Below the pieces are notes generated by a model. It ran no database searches. It was not told the DNA's origin and saw only the letters and a list, made by a program, of their open reading frames with translations. Shown here piece after piece: positions 7,361 through 15,805 of a stretch of 15,890 bases of DNA (positions are counted from its first letter, which is position 1; each line of letters starts with the position of its first letter). This DNA is from an uncultured Bacilli bacterium (GTDB lineage: Bacteria; Bacillota_I; Bacilli_A; RF39; UBA660), in contig CALVKV010000022.1 of NCBI GenBank assembly GCA_944333305.1, positions 1 through 15,890 on the forward strand, in the 5' to 3' direction. Position numbers and translations under genes: made by a program.

Positions 7361-8212
7361 ATGGGACGAATGGAACGGTATGATAATTCTAATAAAGGCA
7401 TAGTTAGAAGCAGAACTGAAAAAAATAAAGACTTATATAATGATTTAGGAAAACTAGAAAAATATACCACCATAACTGATGTATCAAAAATAGAAGCAGT
7501 TGAGTTAAATGCCGCTAAAAAAAATTATCGTACAAGAGAAGGTTATCACCAAATAAAAGATTATGATTTAAATATGGAAAAACCTCTTGTTAGAAAAGAG
7601 TTGGATGAGTTCAATTATATTTATAATACAGATGAACATAAGACTTATGATATTAATAGAGTCTTAGAAGAAGCAAAAGAATTAAGAGAAAAAGATAGTT
7701 TAGAAAAGAAAAGAAAACTTCATAATGAGAAATATAATATTTTGGAAAGTAGTGAAGAAGATTTAGAAAAGTTTAAAGAAGAAACAAAACTTCGTCATAA
7801 ACCTATTGAAAATGAAGAAGAATTAGAAGAGTTAATAAATACTATTACTTCTAGAGAATTAAGAGAAGAAATAGATAAAGCAGAAGATAACACAAGTAGT
7901 CTTTTAAGTGATTTGATGGCAACTAATGTTAATGAAGAAGTGTTAAAACCAATAGCAACTAAAATAGAAGACGATAGTAAAAAAGAAGATACTAATAAGT
8001 TAGATAAAGTTAAAGAAAAGACTATGTCTTTATCTGATGAGATTGATAAATCATTCTATACTAAGAGTCTTGACTTAAGTGAAGAAGACTTCGAAATAGA
8101 TGAAGAAGAAATTAAACCATCAAAACTAATAGGTTTTCTCAAATTTATATTTTCTTTAATCTTAATATTAGCAGTAGGTTTTGGTGTTTATTATGTGATT
8201 ACAAACTTTTAA
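7361..8212 (+). CDS. Charged tail-anchored protein, unknown function
   Basis: 283 residues; I cannot assign a family. Residues 1-255 are hydrophilic and rich in Lys, Glu and Asp, with likely helical or coiled stretches around 105-145 and 150-175. The C-terminus (about 257-282, LIGFLKFIFSLILILAVGFG) is a single membrane helix with only a short tail, so the protein is probably tail-anchored with its bulk in the cytoplasm. The N-terminus is basic and Tyr-rich (RSRTEKNKDLYNDL), the rest acidic. AGGTG (7351-7355) supports ATG 7361; ATG 7370 is a weaker alternative. A terminator follows the stop, so this gene is probably monocistronic. Confidence 0.7.
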   Translation: MGRMERYDNSNKGIVRSRTEKNKDLYNDLGKLEKYTTITDVSKIEAVELNAAKKNYRTREGYHQIKDYDLNMEKPLVRKELDEFNYIYNTDEHKTYDINRVLEEAKELREKDSLEKKRKLHNEKYNILESSEEDLEKFKEETKLRHKPIENEEELEELINTITSRELREEIDKAEDNTSSLLSDLMATNVNEEVLKPIATKIEDDSKKEDTNKLDKVKEKTMSLSDEIDKSFYTKSLDLSEEDFEIDEEEIKPSKLIGFLKFIFSLILILAVGFGVYYVITNF

Positions 8213-8243
8213 AAATGATTTAGATAATTCTATATCATTTTTT
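8211..8243 (+). terminator. Intrinsic terminator after the tail-anchored protein gene
   Basis: AAAAATGAT (8211-8219) pairs with ATCATTTTT (8234-8242); inner ATA/TAT pairs may extend the stem. A T-run forms the 3' arm and tail. The stem starts within the stop codon of the gene. Confidence 0.65.
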
Positions 8244-8312
8244 CTTATATCCACTTTAATTCTTATAAATTTTATGTTAAACTTTAAATATAGTTTGGGG
8301 GTGCCTGCCAGT

Positions 8313-9152
8313 ATGAATTTAAACTTTGTCTTAAATGACTATGTTTTAATTTGGAACTTACTTTTTAGAGCATCTATTTCTTCTAGTATTCAAGATTTTA
8401 AACAGAAATTGTGGAAAAACTATCGTCACAGTTATAATGATTTATATAAAGAAGAAGAACATATTTTAAAAGATCCTAAAAATTATATTCCAGATGATGA
8501 TGCTATTTTTGATATGGTAAAAGCAAGTGAAATGTATCAAGAAATAAGAAATGAAACTGAAAAATATAGATTAGAACTGTTACATACATGGGATACTTTA
8601 AAAAAAGATTTAAGTAAAGAATTAAAAAATATAATTAGATTTGATATTAAACTATACCATGTCTTAGTTGTAGATAAAAAGTTAGATATAATAGGAATGA
8701 GTATTCCGAAAAGTAAAAGAGTAAATACTATTACTTGGGGTAATAGAAGTGATAGTAATGATTATACACTTGCCATTATAAATATTATTGAACATATTTT
8801 AAGAAAAGAACTTGCTAATTATCAAGTTGAATATAAAGATATAGTAGATGCTATTATTGAACTTGCTATTGATAATGAATTGACATCAAGAGTACTTAAG
8901 AAAAGTGTTTATTTAAGAGGAGATAATTCTCTTAAATATTTAAAAAAACAATTATATCCTTATTTTCTAATGTATTTAGGATATTCTAAAGAAGAAATAT
9001 TAAATAGAATGATGGAAGATAAGATTATCTTTGAACTTGATAAATATACTTATGAAAGAGGACTTGCAACCGTAGACTTAAAAACTTTTATTGACTTTTG
9101 TATTAAGAATCAAAAACATATTTTAAAAATAAGTGAACTAGAAATAATTTAA
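8313..9152 (+). CDS. Soluble protein of unknown function upstream of polC
   Basis: 279 residues from ATG 8313, chosen over the in-frame ATG 8274 because GGGGGTG (8297-8303) lies nine bases before 8313 and nothing like a ribosome site precedes 8274. No signal peptide or membrane helix is evident. The composition is helical and charged, with one Cys near the C-terminus (FIDFCIKNQ). I do not recognise a family. The gene lies 21 bases before polC with no terminator between, so the two are probably in one operon; a link to replication is only suggested by that. A possible -10 box, TATAGT, is at 8289-8294, without a convincing -35. Confidence 0.7.
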   Translation: MNLNFVLNDYVLIWNLLFRASISSSIQDFKQKLWKNYRHSYNDLYKEEEHILKDPKNYIPDDDAIFDMVKASEMYQEIRNETEKYRLELLHTWDTLKKDLSKELKNIIRFDIKLYHVLVVDKKLDIIGMSIPKSKRVNTITWGNRSDSNDYTLAIINIIEHILRKELANYQVEYKDIVDAIIELAIDNELTSRVLKKSVYLRGDNSLKYLKKQLYPYFLMYLGYSKEEILNRMMEDKIIFELDKYTYERGLATVDLKTFIDFCIKNQKHILKISELEII

Positions 9153-9173
9153 AACAGATGGAGGATATGCAGT

Positions 9174-12100
9174 ATGGAAGGTAAATTGAATTTATTTTTA
9201 AAAAAAATTAATCTCCAAGATAACTATTTAGACTTTTTTAAAAACGCTACTTTAGATAAGATAATCATTAATAAAAATAATAAAAGTTTTTTAGTAAAAA
9301 TGACAATTGATAAATATTTACCTAAAGATATATTATCTAATCTCTTAGAAAATAAAAGTTTATTATCTTCCGATTTAACTTATAACTTTACAGTTAGAAA
9401 TCCTAATAATAGTGTTCTTTTAGACTATTATCCTTTCTTTTTAAATGCCTTAAAATCTAAAGATAAAATAAAACTAATAAATATATATCAAGATGCTCTT
9501 GTTTTTGAAGATAACACGTTAAGATTAATCGCTTATAACAGGAAAGAAGAAGATAGACTAAAAGAAATAAGTAATGATATAAATAATTTTTATCATAATA
9601 TAGGCTTTAATGATTATATACCAGTTATTTTAAGAGAAGATAATTTAATAGAAGAAGAGATAACTAATGAATTATCTAATGTTACTATTCCTGAACCAAT
9701 AAAAAAAGATGTTATTAAAGAAGAGACTAAACATTATAGTAATAATGGAACTCCTAGAAGAAGGAAAAGTACTGATGAAGGATGTATACTAGGTAAGACT
9801 ATAGATAGTGAACCTATTAAGATGAGTCTTTTATTAGGAGAAGATAATGATGTTACAGTCGAAGGTTATATCTTTGGAACTGAATATTTTGAATCTAATA
9901 AGACTAACTTTAAGATTATTACTCTAAAAATAACTGATGAAACTGATAGTATTGCCTGTAAAGTCTTTTGTAATGAAGATGAAGAATATGCTAGACTTTG
10001 TAAAGCCCTAAAAGTAGGTACTTGGTTAAAGATTAGAGGCTATACTAAAATTGATAACTTTTCTAAAGATGAATTAGTACTTAATGCTAGAGATATTATG
10101 CCAGTAGAACATGAGGATGAAGAGATTACTGATGATGCGATAGAAAAAAGAGTAGAACTACATGCTCATACGATGATGAGTCAGATGGATGGCGTAGTAG
10201 ATGAAGTAAAACTAGTAAAACAAGCGATGAAGTGGGGACATAAAGCTATCGCTATAACAGATCATAATGGAGTTCAAGCTTTTCCTCATGTCTATAACTT
10301 AGTAAGAGATTATAATAAAGGGAAAGTTGATAAAGATCAGTTTAAAGCTATTTATGGAACTGAACTTGTAATGGTAGATGATAATGTGGATATTGTTATT
10401 AGACCTAATAAAGGAAAACTATTAGATCAAACTTATGTTGTTTTCGACTTTGAAACAACAGGTTTTAATGCCGGTGGTGCTGACTCTATTATTGAAATTG
10501 GTGCCGTTAAGATGAAAGGTGGAGAGATATTAGAACGTTATGATGAACTAATTAATCCCGGAAGACCTTTACCTGCTAAAATAACAGAGATAACAAATAT
10601 AACAGATTTAATGTTAGAAGATAAAGATAATGAAGAAAATGCTGTTAAAAGGTTTATTGAATGGTTTGGTGACTTACCTATGGTCGCTCATAATGCTAAG
10701 TTCGATGTTTCTTTCTTAGAAATGGCTTATAAAAAATATAATCTAGGAGAGTTTAAAAATCCTGTAATTGATACCCTTGAATTATCAAGAACCCTAGATA
10801 ATAACTATGCTCGTCATAGTCTATCGGCTCTAGTTAAAAGATATAATGTTCCTTGGGATGAAGAGAGTCATCATAGAGGAGATTATGATGCTGAAGGTAC
10901 TGCTTTAGTTCTTTATAAAATGTTAGAAAAGCTAGATAGTAGAAATATAGAGACTATGGAACAATTATCTAATATAGTAGATTCTAAAGAAATGTATAAA
11001 TATGGTAATACTAATCATATTAATATCCTTGCTTTAAATAAGAAAGGACTAAAGAATCTATTTAAAATAGTATCTTTTGCCAATACTACCTATCTATATA
11101 AGACACCAAGAATACCAAGAAGTATTATTAATGAATATAGAGAAGGACTTCTTATCGGTAGTGGCTGCTATGAAAGTGAAGTCTTTAAACAAGCTTCTAG
11201 TAAAAGTGAAGAAGAATTATCTAATATTATTAGATTCTATGATTATGTAGAAGTACAGCCACCAGAATGTTATTCTCATTTAGTTGAAACAGGTGACTTT
11301 GCAAATGAGGGTGAAGTAATTAGTAATATTAAGAAGATAATTGATACAACAATAGAAGCTGGTAAATTGATAGTGGCAACAGGAGATGTTCATCATTTAA
11401 CAAGAGAAGATAAGATTTATAGAGAAATTATTGTTAATCAAAAAGTACCAGGTGGAGGCCGTCATCCTCTAGCAAGAGGTGGTATTAAAAATATTCCATC
11501 TAATCACTTTAGAACAACAACTGAGATGCTAGAAGATTTCTCATTCTTAGATGATGCTACTAGAAAGTTAATAGTTATAGATAATCCTAAGAAAATCGCT
11601 GATATGACAGAAATAATAGAAGTTATTATTGAAACTGGTGGTATTCCATTTTCACCAAAAATCGATAAAAGTGTTGAAACAGTTACAGAACTTGTTTTTA
11701 CAAAAGCAACTGATATGTATGGTAGTCCTCTTCCATATAATATAGAAGAAAGAATAAGTACAGAGTTATACGGTGATGGAGTCTATAAAGCTACAGAAGC
11801 TAAATTAAAAAGAGAAGAGCCTAATTTAAGTGGTGATGAATTTACTAAAAAGTTATATGCCACTTTACATGCCACTCTTTTAAAAGGTTTTGATGAAGTA
11901 AAAAAAGTAATAAAAGAAAACTTAAAAATAGAAAATCCCGATGTAAGTGACGAAGAAATAGAAAAGACCCTAAAGAAAAATTTAGGTGGTGTCATCGGTG
12001 GAGGCTTCGATGTTATTTATCTAATCGCTCAAAAGTTAGTTAAACATTCTAATGATGATGGTTATATCGTTGGTTCCCGTGGTTCTGTTGGTTCAAGCTT

Positions 12101-13787
12101 TGTTGCTACTATGATGGGAATAACTGAAGTTAATCCTTTACCTGCTCATTACTTATGTCGTAATAAAGACTGTAAGTATTCAGAATTTATTAATGAAGAA
12201 GGAGATCCTTACGGTAAAGATTATTCATCAGGTTATGACTTGCCAGATAAATTATGTCCTAAATGTGGCAAACCCATGGGTAAAGAAGGACAAGATATGC
12301 CATTCGCTACGTTCCTTGGCTTCAATGCTGATAAAGTTCCTGATATTGATCTTAACTTCTCTGGAGAATATCAATGGAAAGCTCATGAATATACTAAAGT
12401 ATTATTCGGTGTTGATAATGTATACAGAGCTGGAACAATTGGTACTGTCGCCGAAAAAACAGCTTATGGTTATGTTAAAGGATATTTTGAAGAACACGGT
12501 ATTGAGGGAAAAAGAAGTACAGAGATTGAGAGACTTGCTAAAGGTTGTACTGGTGTAAAAAGAACAACTGGCCAGCATCCAGGAGGTATCGTTGTTATAC
12601 CAGGATATATGGATGTCTTTGATTTTACTCCATTCCAGTATCCTGCTGATGATAATACTTCTCTTTGGAGAACTACTCACTTTGATTACCATGCTATTGA
12701 CCAAGACGTTTTAAAACTAGATATACTAGGTCACGATGATCCTACCGTTCTTAGAATGTTGCAAGACTTATCTGGTATTGATATAACAACACTACCAATG
12801 GATGATAAAAAGATTTTTTCTATCCTTTCAAGTCCAGAAGCTTTAGGGGTTAAAGAAGAAGATATACTTTGTCCAACAGGAACATTAGGATTACCTGAAC
12901 TTGGTACAAGATTCGTTATAAATATGTTAGTTGAAACTAAACCTTCAACCTTTGCTGAACTTGTTAAAATATCAGGACTTTCTCATGGTACTGATGTTTG
13001 GGCCGGCAATGCTAGTGAATTAATTAGAAATAATATTGTCCCATTCAAAGATGTTATAGGCTGCCGTGATGATATTATGGTTAATTTAATGAACTGGGGT
13101 ATGAAACCAATAAGAGCCTTTAAAATAATGGAGCATGTTAGAAAAGGTAAAGCGACTAAAGATCCTGAAACATGGAAAGGTATGGTCGAAGAAATGAAAG
13201 CTGCTAACGTTCCAGAGTGGTATATAGAGTCTTGTCATAAAATAAAATACATGTTCCCAAAAGCTCATGCTTGTGCATATGTTATGAGTGCTATTAGAAT
13301 TGCTTGGTTTAAAGTTTATAAACCACTTTACTACTATGCAGCCTTTTTCTCAATTAGAGTAGATGACTTTGATATTGAGACTATGATAAAAGGTTATAAT
13401 GCTATTAAAACAAGATATGAAGATTTAATGGCTAAAGGATTTGAAGCGACTAATAAAGAAACAAACATAATAGAGTCTCTTCATGTTGCTTTAGAGGCAA
13501 CTGCACGTGGTATTAAATTTGCACCAATCTCTTTAGAGAAAAGTGATGCGACAAGATTTGTTGTTGATACCGAACATGAAAATACTTTAATACCACCATT
13601 TAAAACAATAGATGGTCTTGGTGTTACCGTTGCAAAAACCATTGTAGAAGAACGTGATAAACAACCATTCCTAAGTAAAGAAGATTTACAAAAACGTGGT
13701 AAAGTATCAAAGACACTAACTGATAAAATGGTAGAAATGGGTATAGTTAGTGAACTACCAGACTCTAATCAATTAAGCTTGTTTTAA
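9174..13787 (+). CDS. polC: DNA polymerase III alpha subunit, PolC type
   Basis: 1537 residues, slightly longer than the 1437 residues of Bacillus PolC, and complete. It is the main replicative polymerase of low-GC Gram-positives. Order of domains: a diverged N-terminal region (1-190), an OB fold (about 218-305), the start of the PHP domain with His330 and His332 (HAHTMMSQMDG), the inserted DEDDh 3'-5' exonuclease (Asp425 and Glu427 in DFETTGF; Asp511 in AHNAKFD; His567 and Asp572 in HRGDYD), the rest of PHP, then the polymerase core from about 780. The core has GSRGSVGSSF (967-976), a zinc-binding Cys set (995, 1000, 1028, 1031) and PDIDLNFSG with catalytic Asp1057 and Asp1059. The C-terminus QLSLF is the beta-clamp motif. 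GGAGG at 9160-9164 supports ATG 9174. Confidence 0.97.
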   Translation: MEGKLNLFLKKINLQDNYLDFFKNATLDKIIINKNNKSFLVKMTIDKYLPKDILSNLLENKSLLSSDLTYNFTVRNPNNSVLLDYYPFFLNALKSKDKIKLINIYQDALVFEDNTLRLIAYNRKEEDRLKEISNDINNFYHNIGFNDYIPVILREDNLIEEEITNELSNVTIPEPIKKDVIKEETKHYSNNGTPRRRKSTDEGCILGKTIDSEPIKMSLLLGEDNDVTVEGYIFGTEYFESNKTNFKIITLKITDETDSIACKVFCNEDEEYARLCKALKVGTWLKIRGYTKIDNFSKDELVLNARDIMPVEHEDEEITDDAIEKRVELHAHTMMSQMDGVVDEVKLVKQAMKWGHKAIAITDHNGVQAFPHVYNLVRDYNKGKVDKDQFKAIYGTELVMVDDNVDIVIRPNKGKLLDQTYVVFDFETTGFNAGGADSIIEIGAVKMKGGEILERYDELINPGRPLPAKITEITNITDLMLEDKDNEENAVKRFIEWFGDLPMVAHNAKFDVSFLEMAYKKYNLGEFKNPVIDTLELSRTLDNNYARHSLSALVKRYNVPWDEESHHRGDYDAEGTALVLYKMLEKLDSRNIETMEQLSNIVDSKEMYKYGNTNHINILALNKKGLKNLFKIVSFANTTYLYKTPRIPRSIINEYREGLLIGSGCYESEVFKQASSKSEEELSNIIRFYDYVEVQPPECYSHLVETGDFANEGEVISNIKKIIDTTIEAGKLIVATGDVHHLTREDKIYREIIVNQKVPGGGRHPLARGGIKNIPSNHFRTTTEMLEDFSFLDDATRKLIVIDNPKKIADMTEIIEVIIETGGIPFSPKIDKSVETVTELVFTKATDMYGSPLPYNIEERISTELYGDGVYKATEAKLKREEPNLSGDEFTKKLYATLHATLLKGFDEVKKVIKENLKIENPDVSDEEIEKTLKKNLGGVIGGGFDVIYLIAQKLVKHSNDDGYIVGSRGSVGSSFVATMMGITEVNPLPAHYLCRNKDCKYSEFINEEGDPYGKDYSSGYDLPDKLCPKCGKPMGKEGQDMPFATFLGFNADKVPDIDLNFSGEYQWKAHEYTKVLFGVDNVYRAGTIGTVAEKTAYGYVKGYFEEHGIEGKRSTEIERLAKGCTGVKRTTGQHPGGIVVIPGYMDVFDFTPFQYPADDNTSLWRTTHFDYHAIDQDVLKLDILGHDDPTVLRMLQDLSGIDITTLPMDDKKIFSILSSPEALGVKEEDILCPTGTLGLPELGTRFVINMLVETKPSTFAELVKISGLSHGTDVWAGNASELIRNNIVPFKDVIGCRDDIMVNLMNWGMKPIRAFKIMEHVRKGKATKDPETWKGMVEEMKAANVPEWYIESCHKIKYMFPKAHACAYVMSAIRIAWFKVYKPLYYYAAFFSIRVDDFDIETMIKGYNAIKTRYEDLMAKGFEATNKETNIIESLHVALEATARGIKFAPISLEKSDATRFVVDTEHENTLIPPFKTIDGLGVTVAKTIVEERDKQPFLSKEDLQKRGKVSKTLTDKMVEMGIVSELPDSNQLSLF

Positions 13788-13816
13788 TTGACAAAGTAAG
13801 GAAAAAGTATTATAAT
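13788..13816 (+). promoter_or_regulatory. Consensus sigma-A promoter directly after the polC stop
   Basis: TTGACA (13788-13793), a 17-base spacer, and TATAAT (13811-13816) match consensus at every position of both boxes. The -35 box starts at the base after the polC TAA. It drives the 148-residue orphan gene. No terminator is visible between polC and this promoter. Confidence 0.85.
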
Positions 13817-13850
13817 ATAGCCACATTCAATGAAGGAGGAATAAAGAATG
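13811..13850 (+). repeat. Leader repeat, copy A
   Basis: The stretch from the -10 box through the start codon is nearly the same as 14334-14374. The core ACATTCAATGAAGG (13823-13836) is identical, and the ribosome site (AAGGAGGA here, AAGGGGGA in copy B) and ATAAAGAATGGA that follow also match. The distance from the first base of TATAAT to ATG is 37 bases here and 38 in copy B. Confidence 0.8.
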
Positions 13851-14294
13851 GATAATAAAAATATGATGCAAATGATAGCAGAAAGTTGCGGTTCTTTTGA
13901 AACAGCTCAAGAATTTATATGCTATGAAAATATTGCTAAAGATATTACAAACTATGTAAATTATGGTATTGACGGTCGCCCATCTAATGATGAGGTAAGA
14001 GAAAGTAAAGAAAGAACTGTTAGACCTTTAGTAGATGCTTTATTTGATAGAGTTACTTATGTACCTCAATATTCTGCTGCATATCGAAGTGAACTTGTTA
14101 AATTAGGTTTACACACTGGCCACTTAGTTACAGAAAATCCTATGGATAATTGGTATAGTGACGCTCCACATGGTACACCAACTCAAATCTTTGTTTATTA
14201 TACTGCACCTGAAGAGTTAGTTACTAATATTCCTGATTATTTAAAGGAAAAAAGAAATAATATCTTAGAATCTTTAGATTCTAAAGTAAGATAA
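13848..14294 (+). CDS. Orphan 148-residue protein, unknown function
   Basis: I do not recognise this protein. It is soluble, with no signal peptide or membrane helix, and has two cysteines near the start (Cys14 and Cys25). Visible features are a helical N-terminal third, a central stretch (about 57-90) with RPLVDALFDRV and PQYSAAYRSELVKLG, a His/Asp/Gly/Trp-rich loop (HTGHLVTENPMDNWYSDAPHG, about 89-109, here spanning more than one motif), and a strand-like TQIFVYYTAPEE. The ATG at 13848 has an excellent AAGGAGGA site. It is preceded by a perfect consensus promoter and shares its leader with the next gene, so the two should be co-regulated while being transcribed separately. High expression is likely. 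Its function cannot be inferred. Confidence 0.75.
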   Translation: MDNKNMMQMIAESCGSFETAQEFICYENIAKDITNYVNYGIDGRPSNDEVRESKERTVRPLVDALFDRVTYVPQYSAAYRSELVKLGLHTGHLVTENPMDNWYSDAPHGTPTQIFVYYTAPEELVTNIPDYLKEKRNNILESLDSKVR

Positions 14295-14308
14295 ATACTT
14301 TTAGATAC

Positions 14309-14339
14309 TTGTTATAAAGTAACAAAAATATGCTATAAT
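14309..14339 (+). promoter_or_regulatory. Promoter of the laccase-domain gene
   Basis: TATAAT (14334-14339) with an extended -10 TG at 14331-14332. The best -35 is TTGTTA (14309-14314) with a long 19-base spacer. It aligns with the promoter at 13788-13816, two bases longer between the boxes. The extended -10 may make up for the poor spacing. Confidence 0.65.
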
Positions 14340-14374
14340 ATGACTACATTCAATGAAGGGGGAAATAAAGAATG
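14334..14374 (+). repeat. Leader repeat, copy B
   Basis: Second copy of the -10-to-start-codon segment described at 13811-13850. The identical core lies at 14346-14359. Confidence 0.8.
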
Positions 14375-15292
14375 GAAAATTTAAAATTTGTAGTATTTAA
14401 TACTAATAGAGCATACGGTAATATGAATGCCGCTAAAGCATTTTATCCTGAAGGCATGAGTGCTGAAGAAAGAAATACTATAGCAAGAGCAAACAGATCA
14501 AAAATTGCTGAAGAAGTAGGATTCGATTTAAATCGTTTATTTATGACAGATCAACCTAAAACTCCAGAAATGGGAGGCTCAAGTTATACTGTAACAAAAG
14601 AAGATTTAGAAAACTGGAAAGATTTATATGCATATGGTGTTACGGCACATACAGCAAAAATTACACCTGATACTCCAGAAGTAGCAATTGGATTTAATGT
14701 ATCAGGAGGAGCAAATATAGTAGCAATAAATACTAAAACTATGGAGGCAACTTCTACTTTCTGTAAAGTAGAAAACATTGATGCTAGAATACCAGAAACT
14801 ATTGCGAGTGCTACTGGTGGTAATCCTGAAGACATAATTATTATTACATCGCCTTTTGACCATATATTACCTACATACAATGAAGATAAGAATTGGAGAC
14901 CTGAGTGGCATAATGATAATGGCGTTTGGGATGGTGCATACCATAAGGATTCAGAAACAAATATTGGCTATTATGACCAATTAAAAGCACTAAGAAAACA
15001 ACTACTATCTAGTGGTATTAAAGAAAATAATATCATCTGGGGTGCTGATTCTTATTACACAACAGATAAAGATGACAATTTCGTTTATCAGTCAAGTCAA
15101 AGAAGAAGGATGGTACCAGATTTAGCTCATCCAGGACAATTTTTAATTGATCCAGAAACTGGCACATATTTAAACGATCCAAGTCAAGATGGTAGGTTCA
15201 TGCACGGCGTTGTTTTATTAGAAGAAACTAAAGAACCATATGCTAGTAAAGACATTAAAGTTTATAGTTATGGTTCAGCTAAAAGAAGATAG
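14372..15292 (+). CDS. Divergent YfiH/PgeF-type laccase-domain protein, apparently lacking metal ligands
   Basis: 306 residues, against about 240-280 for the family. YfiH/PgeF (multicopper polyphenol oxidase, LACC1-like) proteins act on purine nucleosides or cell-wall precursors. The resemblance is by pattern order: an AYGNMN start (like PYASLN), NRSKIAEEVGFDLNRLFM (38-58 region; like NRRxLAEALGxxPERL), an IxxVSGGANIVAIN strand (like MTADCxPVLLAD), a GGNPEDIIIITSPF segment (149-162), QLKALRKQLLSSGIKENNI (203-221), ADSYYT (225-230; like SDLCTY) and GRFMHGVVLL (274-283). The three metal ligands of active members are not seen: QVH is QPK (61-63), ADC is SGG (111-113), and the HAGWRG segment is near TFCKVE. 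Insertions lie near 165-200 and 245-270. Probably not an active oxidase or phosphorylase. It has its own promoter and a terminator after it. Confidence 0.55.
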   Translation: MENLKFVVFNTNRAYGNMNAAKAFYPEGMSAEERNTIARANRSKIAEEVGFDLNRLFMTDQPKTPEMGGSSYTVTKEDLENWKDLYAYGVTAHTAKITPDTPEVAIGFNVSGGANIVAINTKTMEATSTFCKVENIDARIPETIASATGGNPEDIIIITSPFDHILPTYNEDKNWRPEWHNDNGVWDGAYHKDSETNIGYYDQLKALRKQLLSSGIKENNIIWGADSYYTTDKDDNFVYQSSQRRRMVPDLAHPGQFLIDPETGTYLNDPSQDGRFMHGVVLLEETKEPYASKDIKVYSYGSAKRR

Positions 15293-15320
15293 AGTCAAAA
15301 GTTTAGACTCTTTTTCTTTT
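15291..15320 (+). terminator. Intrinsic terminator after the laccase-domain gene
   Basis: AGAGTC (15291-15296) pairs with GACTCT (15306-15311), with possible further AAA/TTT pairs inside the loop, followed by TTTTCTTTT. It overlaps the stop codon of the gene. Confidence 0.7.
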
Positions 15321-15330
15321 TATATGATAT

Positions 15331-15348
15331 TATAATAGAGAAAGAGGT
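15331..15348 (+). promoter_or_regulatory. Probable -10 box and ribosome site for the small protein gene
   Basis: TATAAT at 15331-15336 lacks a recognisable -35; the region where it should be is the terminator T-tract. AGAGGT (15343-15348) is a ribosome site seven bases before the ATG at 15356. Confidence 0.4.
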
Positions 15349-15355
15349 ATTTATA

Positions 15356-15478
15356 ATGCAAAAAGTAACAGCTGTAGATAAAGAAGGTAATATTTTTCAA
15401 ATTGAAGATGAAAGAACTGGACATAATGCCCTTGTTTATGAATTGTTTGAAGAGTTTTTAGAACCACTACAGGATTAA
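15356..15478 (+). CDS. Small 40-residue protein, or 5' part of an interrupted gene
   Basis: A short frame from ATG 15356 to TAA 15476-15478, preceded by an AGAGGT ribosome site. The product, MQKVTAVDKEGNIFQIEDER and on to a C-terminus EEFLEPLQD, is acidic and soluble. The same frame stays open after the stop to 15799, so this may be the first part of one 146-residue protein broken by a single TAA. The alternative is a true small protein coupled to the frame behind it. No family is recognised. Confidence 0.45.
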   Translation: MQKVTAVDKEGNIFQIEDERTGHNALVYELFEEFLEPLQD

Positions 15479-15799
15479 AAAATAAAAGGAGATGGCTTTA
15501 TTCAAATATGGCCTAATGTTGGCCTTATTACTAAATATTTAGATATGATGCTTTATCTAGAAGAAATTAATGACAAAAAATCTATGGATAGTGTAACTTG
15601 TACAATTCCAGAAGAAATAAGTAGTAGTCAATTAAATTATTTTGAAGAAAATTATCTTGATAGAATCGCTCCTTTTCAAGGCCTTCATTATCATGATGAT
15701 ATGTTTAGTTGCGTGAGTGAAGAACGAGAAAGGGAACTTAGTGCCGAAGAATTATATGATACTTTAAAAGAAATGGTAAAATCAAAGACAAAAATGTAA
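15479..15799 (+). CDS. Small acidic protein, in frame with the preceding small gene
   Basis: Open from 15479 to the stop at 15797-15799. The first ATG is 15545 (84 residues: MMLYLEEINDKK and on), but it has no ribosome site. Coding-like sequence extends upstream of it (GFIQIWPNVGLITKYLD). A strong AAGGAGAT (15486-15493) lies six bases before an ATT at 15500, so initiation at ATT, giving about 99 residues, is possible but rare. Otherwise this is the 3' part of the gene starting at 15356. The protein is acidic and soluble, has two cysteines (one in DSVTCTIPEE, one in DMFSCVSEE) and an HYHDD cluster, and ends in a Lys-rich helix. I do not recognise it. Confidence 0.45.
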   Translation, partial: KIKGDGFIQIWPNVGLITKYLDMMLYLEEINDKKSMDSVTCTIPEEISSSQLNYFEENYLDRIAPFQGLHYHDDMFSCVSEERERELSAEELYDTLKEMVKSKTKM

Positions 15800-15805
15800 G
15801 AAAAG

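Noticed and set aside
8274..8312. ATG 8274 as start of the gene before polC
   Set aside because: No ribosome site upstream, whereas GGGGGTG is well placed for ATG 8313.
12193..12704. Alternative frames on both strands within polC
   Set aside because: They overlap the zinc-binding and catalytic core of polC and have no start signals or family resemblance.
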